The position numbers and the translations under genes were made by a program. DNA of 64,000 nucleotides, taken from assembly GCF_000715075.1 (NCBI RefSeq), contig NC_134089.1, positions 105,469,157 to 105,533,156 on the forward strand. Direction: 5' to 3'. The stretch comes from Nicotiana tabacum (taxonomy: Eukaryota; Streptophyta; Magnoliopsida; Solanales; Solanaceae). This document shows positions 44,884 through 57,355 of the stretch, one piece after another; the stretch's first letter is position 1; each line of letters begins with the position of its first letter. Under the pieces are notes generated by a model. The model was not told the DNA's origin and did not search any database. It worked only from the letters and a program-made list of their open reading frames with translations.

Positions 44884-45453
44884 TGTTTAACCAAAAATAT
44901 GATTCTTTGGTCAAAGCTAAAGACAAATAGAAATTCGGGCTACTGATAATCAGGAGACGAAAAAGAAATAATAGACTTTTTGAGAATGACAAATAAGCAG
45001 TAAATAGGTTTGTATTCCAATGTAATGTTAATGATATCCTCTGTCCTTACAAATGACGAGACCTCCTCCTTTTATAGTTGATTCTAAGTAAATGAGTAAT
45101 ACCTTAGTCTTAATGAGACAATTAGGAGCAATAAATGATATTAAATAAGACGTTACACAATCATTCCTATTTAATACCAATTCTCTAACGTATTGGGTAT
45201 TTAATATTGAATTTGGACTCCTTTTCGTCATCATATCCATGTCTTCAATGCCTTCTGATCTCTTGGCTTTAAATGACCTAAATAAGTACGAAGCTTGTAT
45301 TATTCGAATTGCCTCTCGTGCCTATTTAGCTTTCCTTTTCCCGTATCCGTTGTCACTCGTGCCTCTTAACTGATCATCATGTTTTGACCATTTGACCAGT
45401 CCTCGTGTCATGCCACGTCACCTTCAATGTAAATTCAGTTTTTTCCCAATACA
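44884..45453 (-). repeat. Tat-A 3' LTR (570 bp)
   Basis: TGTTTAACCAAAAATATGAT...TTCCCAATACA on the plus strand. The minus strand has a good TATA box, TATAAAAGG, at about 45068-45076. Same length as the 5' LTR with few differences, so insertion is fairly recent. Confidence 0.95.
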
Positions 45454-45472
45454 GATAGTCCCCCCACTTTCC
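45454..45472 (-). other. Tat-A polypurine tract
   Basis: Minus strand AAAGTGGGGGGACTATC immediately upstream of the 3' LTR. Confidence 0.7.
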
Positions 45473-45590
45473 ATTTATTTATCAATTAAATATCTGGTAA
45501 GTGGATCTTCATAAAAAAAGAATTTTTGCCGTAATTAATACTATGACACTACTGACGCTTCAATTGTCCCTTCTAATTAATGCTTTGCAT

Positions 45591-45763
45591 ACGTGTCACC
45601 TTTTATTTAATGATATACACACGTGTCACTTTCTGATTGGTTCTGCAATTATGCGCCCCTTTTTCAAGGCTTCTTCATTCCCACTATTCACGGAAGTGAT
45701 AGTTGCCTTTATTATAGGCTTTCCATCATTACACTTCTAAGTTTGACAGTTGTCATTATAAAC
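45591..45763 (+). promoter_or_regulatory. Putative promoter of the Tat-A antisense ORF
   Basis: Two ACGTGTCA motifs (45591-45598 and 45621-45628), which match ABRE/G-box-type bZIP sites, lie upstream of TATAAAC at 45757-45763. The start codon of the antisense ORF follows at 45867. Promoter activity is inference. Confidence 0.4.
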
Positions 45764-45866
45764 ATATTTAACCCTCTTTATTTTGTCTTCTTCTTCATAG
45801 ATCTTCAACAAGCAATTTATTATTCACTTTTGCTTTTTCTCCCCTTTAGTTCATCCTTCTTCAACA

Positions 45867-48785
45867 ATGTCATCTCCAAACCCTAACCCTAGAAAAGTTC
45901 CAATTCTAGATCACTTCCCGAATGCCCTCATAAGACATAGGAGAGGCAGAGAAGGTAGGCTTCGAAGCTTGAGCCTAGGATCCACTCGTGGTGGTTCATC
46001 TGGTTTTGCTTCTTCTTCTTCTTCTGGTATTAGGAGTTCTATCCCAAAGACCCCCTCTTCTAAAGGTAAAGAACTTTCTGAACCTACTCAAGAACCTTTA
46101 GTTGAAGAAATCGTACCCAATGATTTATCTTTTGGGAATGATAGAAGATCTCTCCAAGAACAAGTTAAAAATTTAGAAAAAGCTGACACCTATCCTTCTT
46201 TAATAACTGAACTTGTGATTCTCACTGTTAGAAAAGATTGTAATTGGAGAGATAATCTTCGTATGATGATTCCTGCCCCAAACAAGAGAATTTCTTCTTT
46301 CAGAATTGGATTCTCTTTCGTTTATACTTATCCCTTTACTTTGGGATTTAATCTTGCCATTGACCCAGTTATACTTGAATTTTGCCGCTTTTTCAAAATT
46401 TGCTTAGCACAAGTAGGTCCTCTTGTTTGGAGAGCTGTGGCTTGCTTAAGGTATTTGTCTACCAAAGCCAATGTTAATTTTACCTTTTCCCATCTTATTC
46501 ACCTATACCACCCCAAATTATTCCGCCATGGAGTTTTTACCTTGACTGCAAGAAGCAAGAAGGTTTTGGTAAAACCCGAAGATGACAAGGATCGAGGGTG
46601 GTATTGTCGTTACGTTGCTATACGTACGGTGGATTTGTTGGGTGAAACAAACATTCCCTTCCCTGAGAAGTGGAATTTTGCACGTAAGTTTTTCTTTTTC
46701 TTACCGTATCTATTTTTTAAGAATTTTGATTTCTTTTCTAATATCGTCTCTTTTTGGCTTTTTATAGCAACCATGGGAGATGTGGAACACGTTCCTAACT
46801 TCCATGGTTGGGTAGATTCAATTTTGAAGATTGCGCCTATGGAGGCGAGAACTTGGAAATCAATTTCTCTTTTGAATGGTTGGAAAGTGAAGACCCATGG
46901 TATGTATTTCCTTATGCTTTGACGTATATTGAATTCTTTCTTATTTTAATTCTTTATCCCTCTTTTTATCAGGATTTGGTATCAGGGGTATGACAGCTGA
47001 GGTATCCGTTGCCATTCGAGCGTCTTCAACCGCTTCACTTGATTTGGAAAAGACTCGGGCTACGCTACCAAAAAGAAAAGTTGTAAAAGAAAGTTCTGAG
47101 AATGAGGAAGAAGAGAATACCTCTTTGATAGCTAGGCCAAGAGCCAGGAGACGCGTCATTGATGGAGATGAAGTTGAAGATACTCCTGCTCGAGCCTCTA
47201 TCTTCGAGCCTGTTCAAATCCTTTCTGATGAGGATACCACTCCAAGAGGCTTTAATGAATCAATTCGACGTCTCTTTGTTAGTGGTTTTGAGAGTGGAGA
47301 GTTTGGAACAGTTCTTGATGAAACTCCCCTCTCTTCTTCTATTCCCATTTCTTCTATTCCTTCTATTCCTTTGACAACCACGAGTATTTCTTTGCCTATT
47401 TTATCGACTCCTGTTTCCTTACCTGTTTTGGTTCCCATATTTGCTCCTACCGTCCCTGCTTTGACTCCCACAACTCCCATTATTTTTACCTCTTCTACTA
47501 CTCCTCCTTCCATTGTTCCCCCTCCCCCTATTCAACATACAGAGGCGGGTTCTAGTAGCAGAGGCATGGCTATGAGAAGTGTTACTCTTAAAGTTCCTGC
47601 CAATCATAGCCTTTTGAGAAAGACTAGTGGAGCTGATGTTTGGCTCGAGCCTCTAATCGGAGATATTGAGAAGAAGAAGATGGAGAGCCACAGTTGCTTG
47701 ACTCTGATGAATGACATAGTTCATTCTACCTTGAAGGTACTTCTCTTTTAACTTACAAGTTTTTTTATATCTCTCTATATTCTCACATTTGATGCCTTCC
47801 CTTGTAGGCTAATCTTATTGGTACTGAGTTAATGGGAAGAATCTCCACTCTAGAGAAGAAGGATCAAGAGTCTGCGAAGGCTATCTCTGAGGCTAGGAGA
47901 ATAGCCAAGGAAACCCAGCTTAAGGCAACAAACTGGAAGGAGCAGTTTGAGAATGCTCAGGGGACCATAGAGGAGTTGCAAGAAAGTAGAAATCACCTGG
48001 AGCAGCAAAAGCGTGGTTTGACTTCTGAGCTAGCAATTGCCAAGGCTTCTTCAAGCCAATTTGAAAAAGATAAGGAGCTTTTGGAGTGCTCATTTTCAGA
48101 ACAATTATCAAAGGCCAGTGAAGAAATCAGAGAGCTTAAGGCACTTGTGGAGAAGAAAGAAGAATATGCAGGGGAGTTAATGCAAAGCTTGACTCAAGCT
48201 CAGGCTGACTTAAGGATCTCCTCTGACGAGATACGTGCTTTGAAGAGTTCTCATGCCTCCCTTGAAGCTTCCCTTGACTCCCACTTAGCTGAACACCAAA
48301 TATTGAAGAACGATCTTGCTATGTGGGAAAGGGAGTATGGACTTCTTGAGGAGAACTTCAACATAGAGGTAAGTTGGGCTTTTCTAAAATCTTGCCATGA
48401 TGCTTTGATGGAAGCTACTCAAGAAAACTTTGATTTGCAATCTGAATTAGCCAAAGTCTTAGACACTATTGAAAAAAGCCAACAACCAGTTGATACTCCT
48501 TCTCCTGCACTTGGAACTCTTGGGGAAGAAGAGCTTTTAAATGAAGAAGTGGCTGCTGCGACAATTGGAGTTGCAATTCCGGCTCCCGAGGGTGAAACTT
48601 CTATGACACAGTCCATGGAAGCTGAAGCTCCCGTGACTCTTGCTTCCCTCGGTGATTTTAACACTCCTGGCCCAGTTGAAACCGTTCCTATTGCTGCTCC
48701 CTCAGAAGTTGTTACCGTGCCTGTGACTGCCCCTGAAAATGAGATTGCAACTTCTGATGTTCCAACCCCTTCAGTGACTAGTTGA
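45867..48785 (+). CDS. Tat-A antisense ORF, spliced, 896 aa (putative gypsy-type transposon domain)
   Basis: Opposite strand to gag-pol, in the 3' region. Inferred exons: 45867-46683, 46768-46899, 46973-47736 and 47808-48785, with introns of 84, 73 and 71 bp starting GTAAGT, GTATGT or GTACTT and ending TATAG, ATCAG or TGTAG. The joined frame has no stop before TGA 48783. N-terminus Ser/Arg-rich. Residues about 105-290 resemble the plant putative gypsy-type transposon domain (Transposase_28): FRIGFSFVYTYPFTLGFNLA, FCRFFKICLAQVGPLVWRAV, HLYHP. Next comes an acidic, then Pro/Ser/Thr-rich linker (exon 3), and a long coiled coil in exon 4 (LEKKDQESAKAISEARRIAK onward). Function unknown. Antisense ORFs are known in this lineage; this one looks intact although gag-pol is not. 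Confidence 0.75.
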
Positions 48786-49901
48786 ATGTATTTCAAACTT
48801 TACTGTTTTTTTATATTAATTGGTGGTGTTATCCCTTGGAAACTTTAAGGGATCTTTTGATGAAGTCCCCAATTATCATAATGGGGTATTTGTAAAAAAC
48901 AAATATTTTGCTGACTAAGTTTGTACTTAGTCTTTTATATTAAGAAGTTTTATCGGTACTTCTGTATATTCTATTCTTGCCTATTTATCTAGGACTTATA
49001 GAATAGCTTAGCATTTTTATCCTTTGAAAATGCTTTATGATTCTTCTCATGGATTATCAACATGAGGCTTATAAAAGAGGGCTCTTTTATTTTATCGACA
49101 CTTAATGAAGAAGACGTCTCAACTTCATAATGGTGTTATAATACGATGAAAGAAATAGGAATACACATGTTTTGTATGAAACAACTTTGACAAGTTTTTA
49201 TTCATGAACTTTAACAAGTTTTTTGACTATTACATGTATTAAAATACATCTATAAATTTCTCGTAACTGTTTTTCTTGTAACAGATTTTTACATAATATA
49301 AAATAAACAAGGTTTTTCTTCATAACCTGTTTCAGTACATAGTCATGACCCTATCTTTATATATTAGGAAGGGTTTGAGAGGTGACTTCGTTTATGAGTT
49401 TGAGAGATGATTCTATTGTTCTCATAGGAAAAACATTATGATGAATGTCTTGTGTTTGTTGAACACGATGATGAATGTTGAAGACTTCGTAACTTTTTCT
49501 CAACACTTGTCTCTTTGTGGCCGACTTTTGTTCGATATTCGTATATGTTTTTCTACACATATCTGTGTATAATATGTAGTCCCCCAAGTGTTTGAGCGGT
49601 GAAGTATGAAGCCTTGAGCACTTGTTTATTTCTTTCAATTTGGTCCTTTTCCTGAAACAGAAAAATATACGGGACTCGGAGGTGCGATTATAGATTAAGA
49701 CTGCCTAACTCGTGTGTATTTCCATCAGATTAATTGTAACCCTGGGCTGGGAATTTTAGAATACTCCATTTTGCCTTGCAGGTCGTGACTCATCATTTGG
49801 CACGAGTTAGGGTTTTTGCCTAGCATCTAAAATCGTTAGTAAAACTTTAATAATTCAAAAGAAAAATTTTAACATGGCGATACCTGACCGTGGGTACTTT
49901 C
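48786..49901. other. Tat-A region between antisense ORF and pol
   Basis: About 1.1 kb of AT-rich noncoding sequence between the convergent ends of the antisense ORF and pol. It probably holds the 3' ends of both transcripts. The minus-strand frame at 49357-49638 has no recognisable domain. Confidence 0.5.
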
Positions 49902-52900
49902 TCAGAAGTAATATCTCTTTAAATTGACGACATTCCAATGTGAGGGTAAAACTTTGCCGTCCATTGTCTCCAACTCGTATGCTCCTTTTCCCGCAATGTC
50001 ACGAACTCTGTATGGTCCTTCCCACGTTGGACTTAGCTTTCCTGAATTAGCAGCTTTTGCAGATTGGAACACCTTTTTAAGCACGAAGTCCCCAATTTTG
50101 AAAAATCTGAGGCGTGCTTTCCTATTGTAATATCCTTCAATTACTTGCTTTTATGCTGCCATTATTATCAATGCAGCTTCTCTTCTTCCTTCAAGCAAAT
50201 CATGGTTGACGGGCATCTCTTCATCATTAGATTCCTCTATTTCCTGAATGTACCGTGTGCCCGGTTCACCTATTTCAACTGGAATTAAGGCTTCCGCACC
50301 ATAAACCATTGAAAATGGTGTTTCTCTAGTGCTTGTTTTTGTCGTTGTACGATAAGCCCATAGTACTCCAGGTAATATCTCAGACCAATTACCTTTTGAA
50401 TCCTGTAACCTCTTCTTCAAGTTGTTGATGATGACTTTGTTTGTCGATTCCGCTTGTCCATTACCCACTGGATGGTATGGCGTAGATGTTATCCTTTTAA
50501 TCTGCCAACTTTGAAGAAATTCTGTGATTTGAGCTCCTATGAATTGTGGTCCATTGTCACACACGATCTCCTTTGGTGCTCCAAAGCGGCATATTATATT
50601 TCGCCATATGAAGTCTTTAACTTCCTTCTCTCGTACCTGTTTAAATGCTCCTGCTTCTACCCATTTAGTGAAATAATCCGTGAGTACAAGTAGAAACTTT
50701 ACCTGACCCTTTGTGTGTGGTAGTGGACCTATGATATCCATTCCCCATTTCATAAAGGGCCACGGGGCTATAACAGGGTGTAGTAACTTAGTTGGTCTGT
50801 GCATATTATTGCCGTATCTTTAACATTTATCACATTTGGACACGAAACTGTTTGCCTCTTCTTCCATCTTAGGCCAATAATATCTTGCTCGAATCAATGT
50901 TCTTACCAGTGACCTTCCCCCTGCGTGATTTCCACAATGTCCTTCGTGCACTTCCCTTATCACATATTCTGTTTGAGAGGGTCCGAGACACCTTGCTAGT
51001 GGTCCAACGAACATCTTTCGATAAAGATTTCCTTGATATAAACAATATCGAGCGGCTTTTTTGCGAAGCGCGTGAGCCTTCCCTTTGTCATTAGGCACGG
51101 TTCCGTGCTGTAAAAAGCAATAATTTCGTTTCTCCAATCCCATGTTAAATGATTAAAATTTACCTCATTCTTATCAGGTTCGAGAACGGAATGAAATATA
51201 TGTATGACTGAAGCATTTGCGTCATTTGCTACGTCAGCTGCAGATGCGAGATTAGCTAAAGCATCTGCCTCCACATTCTCATCTCTTGGGATCTGCATTA
51301 CCTTCCAAGTTTGGAATTGCTTTATTAGTTCCCGTACCTTTTCGAGATATTCTTGCATTCGAGTTTCCCTGGTTGTATAAGTCCCCAACATTTGATTGAC
51401 CACGAGTTGAGAATCACTCTTGATTATAATTTGTGTTATGCCGAGTTCTCTTGCCAATTCTAAACCTGCAATTACAGCCTCGTACTCTGCTTCATTGTTA
51501 GTTATAGAATGACATTTTATAGCTTGCCTAATAGTTTCACCCATAGGTGGTATGAGAACTATACCCAGACCTGCTCCTTTTACATTAGATGAACCATCAG
51601 TGAATAAAATCCAAGTCCTAGGGTTTGCACCATTAAAAACTTGTAATTCTTTTTTTTGCTTCTAAATGCATCCCCTGGCTAAAATCAGCTACGAAATCGG
51701 CTAATACTTGAGATTTTATAGCAGTCCTCGGTTGATAAATGATTTCGTATTCACTTAATTCTATAGCCCATTTTGCTAACCTCCCTGACAATTCATGAAT
51801 GTTTCGTAATGGAAAAACAATAACTACAACAATGGGATGACATTGAATATAAGGTCTTAATTTTCTAGATGCCATGATCAAAGCTAATGCTAATTTTTCT
51901 AGTTGTGGATATCGTGTTTCAGCATCTAATAAAGACTTGCTTACATAATAGATAGGAGATTGTTTACCTTGGTCCTCACGGACTAAAACAGCACTTACCA
52001 CAACTTCTGACACAACCAAATAGATGAGTAGCTTTTCTCCTTCTTTTGGTTTTGCCAATAATGGTGGATTTGATAAGTAAGCTTTTAAATTTCTAAGGGC
52101 TTGTTGGCAATCATCGTTCCATTCAAAATGATCTTACTTTTTGAGTGCGGAGAAAAATTTAAAGCATTTTTCTGAAGATTTGGGAATAAATCTCCCCAAG
52201 GCTGCAATTCTTCCCGTTAGCCTTTGGACTTCTTTTTTACTTGTAAGGATATCAGGGATCTCCTCTATTGCTTTGATCTGAGAAGGATTTACCTCAATAC
52301 CATGGTTAGAAACGAGAAAGCCCAAAAATTTGCCTGAGGCAACCCCAAATGCACATTTTTCTGGATTGAGTTTCATATTAAATTTTCATAAAATTTCAAA
52401 TGTAATAGATAAATGAGAAATATGATCATGAGAATACTGGGTTTTGACGAGCATATCGTCTATATATACCTCCATGGTTTTTCCTAAATGTTCTTGGAAC
52501 ATTTTGGTGACCAACCTTTGATAGGTTGCTCCAACATTTTTGAGACCAAATGGAATTACTTTATAACAGCAAGTCCCCCTGTCTGTGATGAAAGAAGTTT
52601 TTTCTTCGTCACTAGGGTCCATTTTAATTTGGTTGTACCCCGAATATGCATCTAAAAAACTCAAAAGTTCATGTCCTGCAGTTGTATCAATTAACTGATC
52701 TATATGCGGTAAAGGGAAAGAATCTTTTGGGCAGGCTTTGTTAAGATCTGTATAATCCACGCAAACCCACCACTTACCATTTTTCTTAGGTACAACAACT
52801 GTATTTGCTAACCAATTAGGATATTTTACCTCGCGTATTGACACAATTTTTAATAGCTTTTGGACCTCATCTTGAATCACCTGATTTTTGAAAGCTCCTT

Positions 52901-53255
52901 GCTTTCTTTTCTTTTGCTTTATTAGTGTAAAGGATGGGTCTTCGTTTAATTTGTGAGTCATCACATCCGGTGGTATCCCTGTCATGTCAGCATGGGACCA
53001 AGCAAAACAGTCCACGTTAGATTTTAGAAATTTAATTGACATACCTCGCATGTTTGAGATTAAATTAGCTCCAACATAAACTTTCCGTTCAGGCCACTGC
53101 TCAAATAATATCACAGCCTCGAGTTCTTCAATGGTTGTTTTGATATTTTCATTCTCCTCAGGTTCTTGAATTGTATCAAGTCTCGAGTCTAAATCTGTTT
53201 TCCTGCGCTCAGTTGAGGTTTGATTGCTGACACCTTCAACTATTTCCTGTAATTG
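49902..53255 (-). pseudogene. Tat-A pol: RT, RNase H, additional RNase H, integrase (point-damaged)
   Basis: Starts after the shared UAG. RT (52134-53114): VVVPKKNGKWWVCVDYTDLN, LLSFLDAYSGYNQIKMD, FGLKNVGATYQRLV and catalytic EVYIDDMLVKT. RNase H (51633-52058): SAVLVREDQGKQSPIYYVSKSL, PQLEKLALALI. Additional RNase H (about 50996-51600): ITNNEAEYEAVIAGLELA, SDSQLVVNQM, RDENVEADALANLAS. Integrase (49902-51143): HHCC in EVHEGHCGNHAGG and CDKC; Asp in GMDIIGPLP, Asp in CDNGPQFIG, Glu in QAESTNKVI; GPYRV at the C-terminus. Stops near 52376, 52132 and 50151 interrupt it. A one-base change at the A-run near 51655 and a deletion near 51118 shift the additional RNase H by one frame and back. Confidence 0.9.
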
Positions 53256-53258
53256 CTA
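53256..53258 (-). promoter_or_regulatory. Candidate readthrough stop (UAG-CAA-UUA) of Tat-A
   Basis: Minus strand reads AAA TAG CAA TTA CAG in the gag-pol frame between protease and RT. The same nonamer at the same site is in Tat-B (60883-60891). It fits the UAG-CAR-YYA leaky-stop context. Confidence 0.65.
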
Positions 53259-55505
53259 TTTTTCTTTGTTTACGGTGCTCGTATCTGTTACAGCGTTGAT
53301 ACTCCTGGCTGTTTGCTGATCCCCTCGAATTTGACAAATCCCCCACGGTGATGGAAATTTAATAACTTAATGTAGAGTTGATTGAACAACATCCATATCA
53401 TGGATCCAAGGCCTCCCCATGATCATATTGTAGGCCATTTCCATATCAACTACCTGAAATTTAGTTTCTTTAACAACACCTGCAACAAAAGTTGTTAGAA
53501 TTACCTCTCCTTTTGTTACCACACTTGAATTGTCGAAGCCTGACAAGGTATGCGCCTTGGGTATCATTTTGTCTTCAACTTGCATTTCACGTAATACCCT
53601 TAGTAGTATAATATTTACGGAACTCCCTGGATCAATCAAAACTCGTTTTACATTAGTATCATATACAAGTAAAGATATTACCAGTGCGTCATTATGTGGA
53701 GTTATCACTCCTTCGGTATCTGCATCATCGAATGAAATACTTTCATTTTCTAAAACCTGTCGTACCCGTTTCCCGTGTGTAATTGTTACTTTAGAAACCT
53801 TGTTGGAAGCTGTGTAGGTTATGCCGTGAATATCTTCTCCCCCACTTATCACATTCACTGTTCTCTTGGGTGAATGAGGCTTTGGTGGCTCTTGCCTATT
53901 TTTCATATAGGCTTGTTTACCCTTTTCACTAAATAACTCAGTGAGGTACCCTTGCTTCAATAGATGATCCACTTCACTCTGCAAGAATCTACATTCTGAA
54001 GTTTTGTGCCCGTGATCATTGTGGAATTTGCACCAATGATCTGGATTGCGTCTATTTGGATTTGACCGCATCTCTTTTGGCCATCATACCTTATCTCCCA
54101 TGCTTCTCAAAACAGCCACGAGCTCAGAGGTAGTGATATTAAAGTTATATCCGCTAAACCTTGCCTTTAAACTTCTGTCATCATCTCGTGACTCTTGTCT
54201 GTTCTGATCATTTCTGAATCTTGATGAAGAACCAGATTCCCTGTTCCTCGATTTTTGATCATATTGCTGGCTATCTTGTTTTGACCGTGAGTCTTTTCCT
54301 GCAGGTCCCATATATGGATCGTACCTGTTTTTACCTGATCGTTTTTCGATTTCTGATCTTTTTTCGGTTTCCGATCTTTTGGAACCACCCCTTTCTTCAT
54401 GATGAAACTTAGGTACGGTATCTTCTTCAATTCGCAGCTTCGTACTGTACTTGTTGTAAACATCATTCCACGTGGTTGCAGGAAATTATCGAAGGCTTTC
54501 TTTGAGTCTTCTCGTGGCTTCAGAACTTTTGTCATTTAAATTACTTGCAAAAGCTATTGCAGCCCAGTTGTCAGGTACACGGGGTAGAGTCATTCTTTCT
54601 CACTGGAATCTATCAACAAAGTCTCTGAGCAACTCTGAATCCCCTTGTTTGATTTTGAAAATATATTCCATTCTTTTCTCAACCTTTTGAGCTCCCGATT
54701 GTGCTTTAATAAAAGAATCTGCAAGCTCAGCAAAAGAATTTATAGAATTTTCAAATAAAAGAGAATACCAGGTTAATGCACCCGTGGTGAGTGTTTCTCC
54801 AAATTTCTTGACCAGTACTGATTCAATTTCTTGTTTGGTCAAGTCGTTGCCTTTCACGCCTGTTGTAAATGCAGTCACGCGGTCACGTGGGTCTGTAGTA
54901 CCATCATATTTCGGGATGTCAGGCATTTTGAACTTTTTCGGAATTGAAAGGGGAGCAACACTTGGCTTCCAAGGTTGTTGTGAGTATTTGTCCATGTCTA
55001 CTCCTTTTATTACAGACGGAACTCCAGGGATTTGCTCAATACGCTCATTTTGTTCCTTAATCTGTTTCTGCAAGGTTTGTATTAAATTTTGCAAATAGGA
55101 ATTATTTGAATTACATGGTCCCCATTCCTGTGGTTCACTGGTGGTTCCTCTATTTCCAGAATTAACAAGATCAGAACGAGGATTCTCCAATGTATTATTA
55201 TTAGGAGTTGGTGTGGGTGGTACAACAGGCAATCGACTAACTAGAGCCTGAAGAGCTTTGCCGACCTATGCATCAATTAGCTTTTGTAAAGCTTCATTTG
55301 CACCTCCTTCAAAATGTTCAGATTGTTCTTGTTGATCAGTACGAGATTCAGGAGCAGGAGTGCCTTCACGAGATTGACGTGGTGAATCTGGAGGGGAGGG
55401 AACCACGTCAATGTTCGGTTGGTCTCCTTGATTTTGATGGATTTGATTTTCATGGTTTCCCAATGTGTTATCACTGTTATTGTTGTTGTTATTGTTGTTT
55501 GACAT
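53259..55505 (-). pseudogene. Tat-A gag-protease (point-damaged)
   Basis: Starts MSNNNNNNNNSDNTLGNHEN at 55505. Gag core: IPKKFKMPDIPKYDGTTDPR, LTWYSLLFENSINSFAELAD, ELLRDFVDRFQ. Zinc motif in WCKFHNDHGHKTSEC (C-x2-H-x4-H-x4-C) near 54000-54040. Protease active site VLIDPGSSVNIILL near 53625. In-frame stops: TAG near 55265 (Gln position), TGA near 54598, TAA near 54490, TGA near 54081 and TAA near 53367. All lie in one frame without indels, so damage is by substitution only. The protein would form the particle and process the polyprotein. Confidence 0.9.
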
Positions 55506-55552
55506 GTTGATAAAGACGAATAAAACGTAGCTTCAAAGAAAAGATTATTAGT

Positions 55553-55570
55553 TTCCCGGTAACGGAACCA
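55553..55570 (-). other. Tat-A primer-binding site
   Basis: Minus strand TGGTTCCGTTACCGGGAA just inside the 5' LTR. It resembles the tRNA-Asp type (TGGCGCCGTTGCCGGGGA) with mismatches and is identical to Tat-B. Confidence 0.7.
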
Positions 55571-55573
55571 ATT

Positions 55574-56143
55574 TGTTTAACCAAAAATATGATTCTTTGG
55601 TCAAAGCTAAAGACAAATAGAAATTCGGGCTACTGATAATCAGGAGACGAAAAAGAAATAGTAGACCTTTTGAGAATGACAAATAAGCAGTAAATAGGTT
55701 TGTATTCCAATGTAATGTTGATGATATCCTCTGTCCTTACAAATGACGAGACCTCCTCCTTTTATAGTTGATTCTAAGTAAAAGAGTAATACCTTAGTCT
55801 TAATGAGACAATTATGAGCAATAAATGACATTAAATAAGACGTTACACAATCATTCCTATTTAATACCAATTCTCTAACGTATTGGGTATTTAACATTGA
55901 ATTTGGACTCCTTTTCGTCATCATATCCATGTCTTCAATGCCTTCTGATCTCTTGGCTTTAAATGACCTAAATAGGTACGAAGCTTGTATTATTCGAATT
56001 GCCTCTCGTGCCTATTTAGCTTTCTTTTCCCCGTATCTGTTGTCACTCGTGCCTCTTAACTGATCATCATGTTTTGACCATTTAACCAGTTCTCGTGTCA
56101 TGCCACGTCACCTTCAATGTAAATTCAGTTTTTTCCCAATACA
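55574..56143 (-). repeat. Tat-A 5' LTR (570 bp)
   Basis: Partner of 44884-45453. Minus-strand TATA box TATAAAAGG at about 55758-55766. Confidence 0.95.
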
Positions 56144-57355
56144 ATTACTAACATTTCCAAGAGACAATCTTGTAGTAAAGTAGTAAACGATATCATATCA
56201 CCATGTCCTTACTACAAGATATTTTTCAGTCTATGGATCTTAAGAAGTGCTAATCTTTTTTCTCTCCAAAGTAACTGTATATTCAATGTGAAGACAGACA
56301 ATACCCCAAGAGGTGTGCATCACGCATGACATTCAAATTTAAGGCTGAGAATAGGAGAGGTGGCAATTCCTTCAAATATACGACCCAACATCAGAATTTT
56401 GTACTGAGAAAGTTTAGTGATACAGCTCAAAAAGTTTAGTGATACTACTCAAAATCTAAGTATTGCTCCACCCCTATTTGATTGTGAATGTAAACAAAAC
56501 TAAAAAAGAAGAGCATTCATCAATTACAAAATACAGTGGACGTACTGTTTGTCTGCCAAGGATCTTACAATTGTCCTAAACAACATGGAAGATCCAAGGG
56601 CAGCAATAAATTGATGGCCAATCTCACCCTTCCCATACCAATATGTACGTTGTGTAAAGGTTGTAGACATATCGACCCTGCAGCCAATCGCCAGCCATTG
56701 ACAGAAAAATCATATTAGTAACTTATGTACAGGGGTTAGACTACAGTGATCTCTGGATGATCAACAGTATACATGTGTCGATAGAGGCATAATATAATAA
56801 ACAGTTGAGTAAACACATAAGGCACAACTAACGATCATTATGTCATTTTTTCAAAAAAAAGACAGTAATCTAATTAATACAGTTGGGATATTTTAAGTAT
56901 TTTTTTTTTTTTTGAGAAGGATATTTTAAGTATTATTTTTGGACCCACCTACATCTTTTTCTTCTTTGCAACAACTTCAATATATACTATTGGAGCCGAA
57001 ATTTACCACGGCTGCCGGCACCAGGACAGTCCTTCCAATTGACTCACCTATTTCAAAGACAGAGAAGTAATCAATCATATTATTTCTCGATTGTAATTGA
57101 TATGTTTGTAGCTGTAGAAGCATGACCTAGTAAATGAAGAAAACTAACTTTAATGATTGTAGATCAATTTATGCATCAATGCATACCTATATATACACAT
57201 AAAATATTATGTCTGTATATAACCTACATCAGAAGCTGACGGAGGATTAGCAATTGAAAGAGCAGTTAGTTTTTGAGGGTAAGATTCGACTATAAACCAG
57301 ATAGTAAGGATGAAAAAAAGCATAAGCTACCTCGTTCGTGCTCCCGTCTTTCCCG

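Larger units (their letters stand above)
44884..56143 (-). mobile_element. Tat-A: full-length Tat-lineage Ty3/gypsy retrotransposon
   Basis: 11,260 bp, with two 570-bp LTRs (44884-45453 and 55574-56143) and the perfect target duplication ATTAC (44879-44883 and 56144-56148). Minus-strand order: LTR, PBS, gag, protease, UAG, RT, RNase H, additional archaeal-type RNase H, integrase, then a long 3' region with an antisense ORF, PPT, LTR. The second RNase H, the C-x2-H-x4-H-x4-C zinc motif and the antisense ORF mark the Tat/Ogre/Retand group. Gag-pol has about ten point stops and two compensating one-base indels, so this copy is inactive. Confidence 0.95.

Noticed and set aside
45867..48785. Antisense ORF as an independent host gene
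   Set aside because: It lies within the LTRs and PPT of Tat-A and fits the antisense ORF position known in this lineage.
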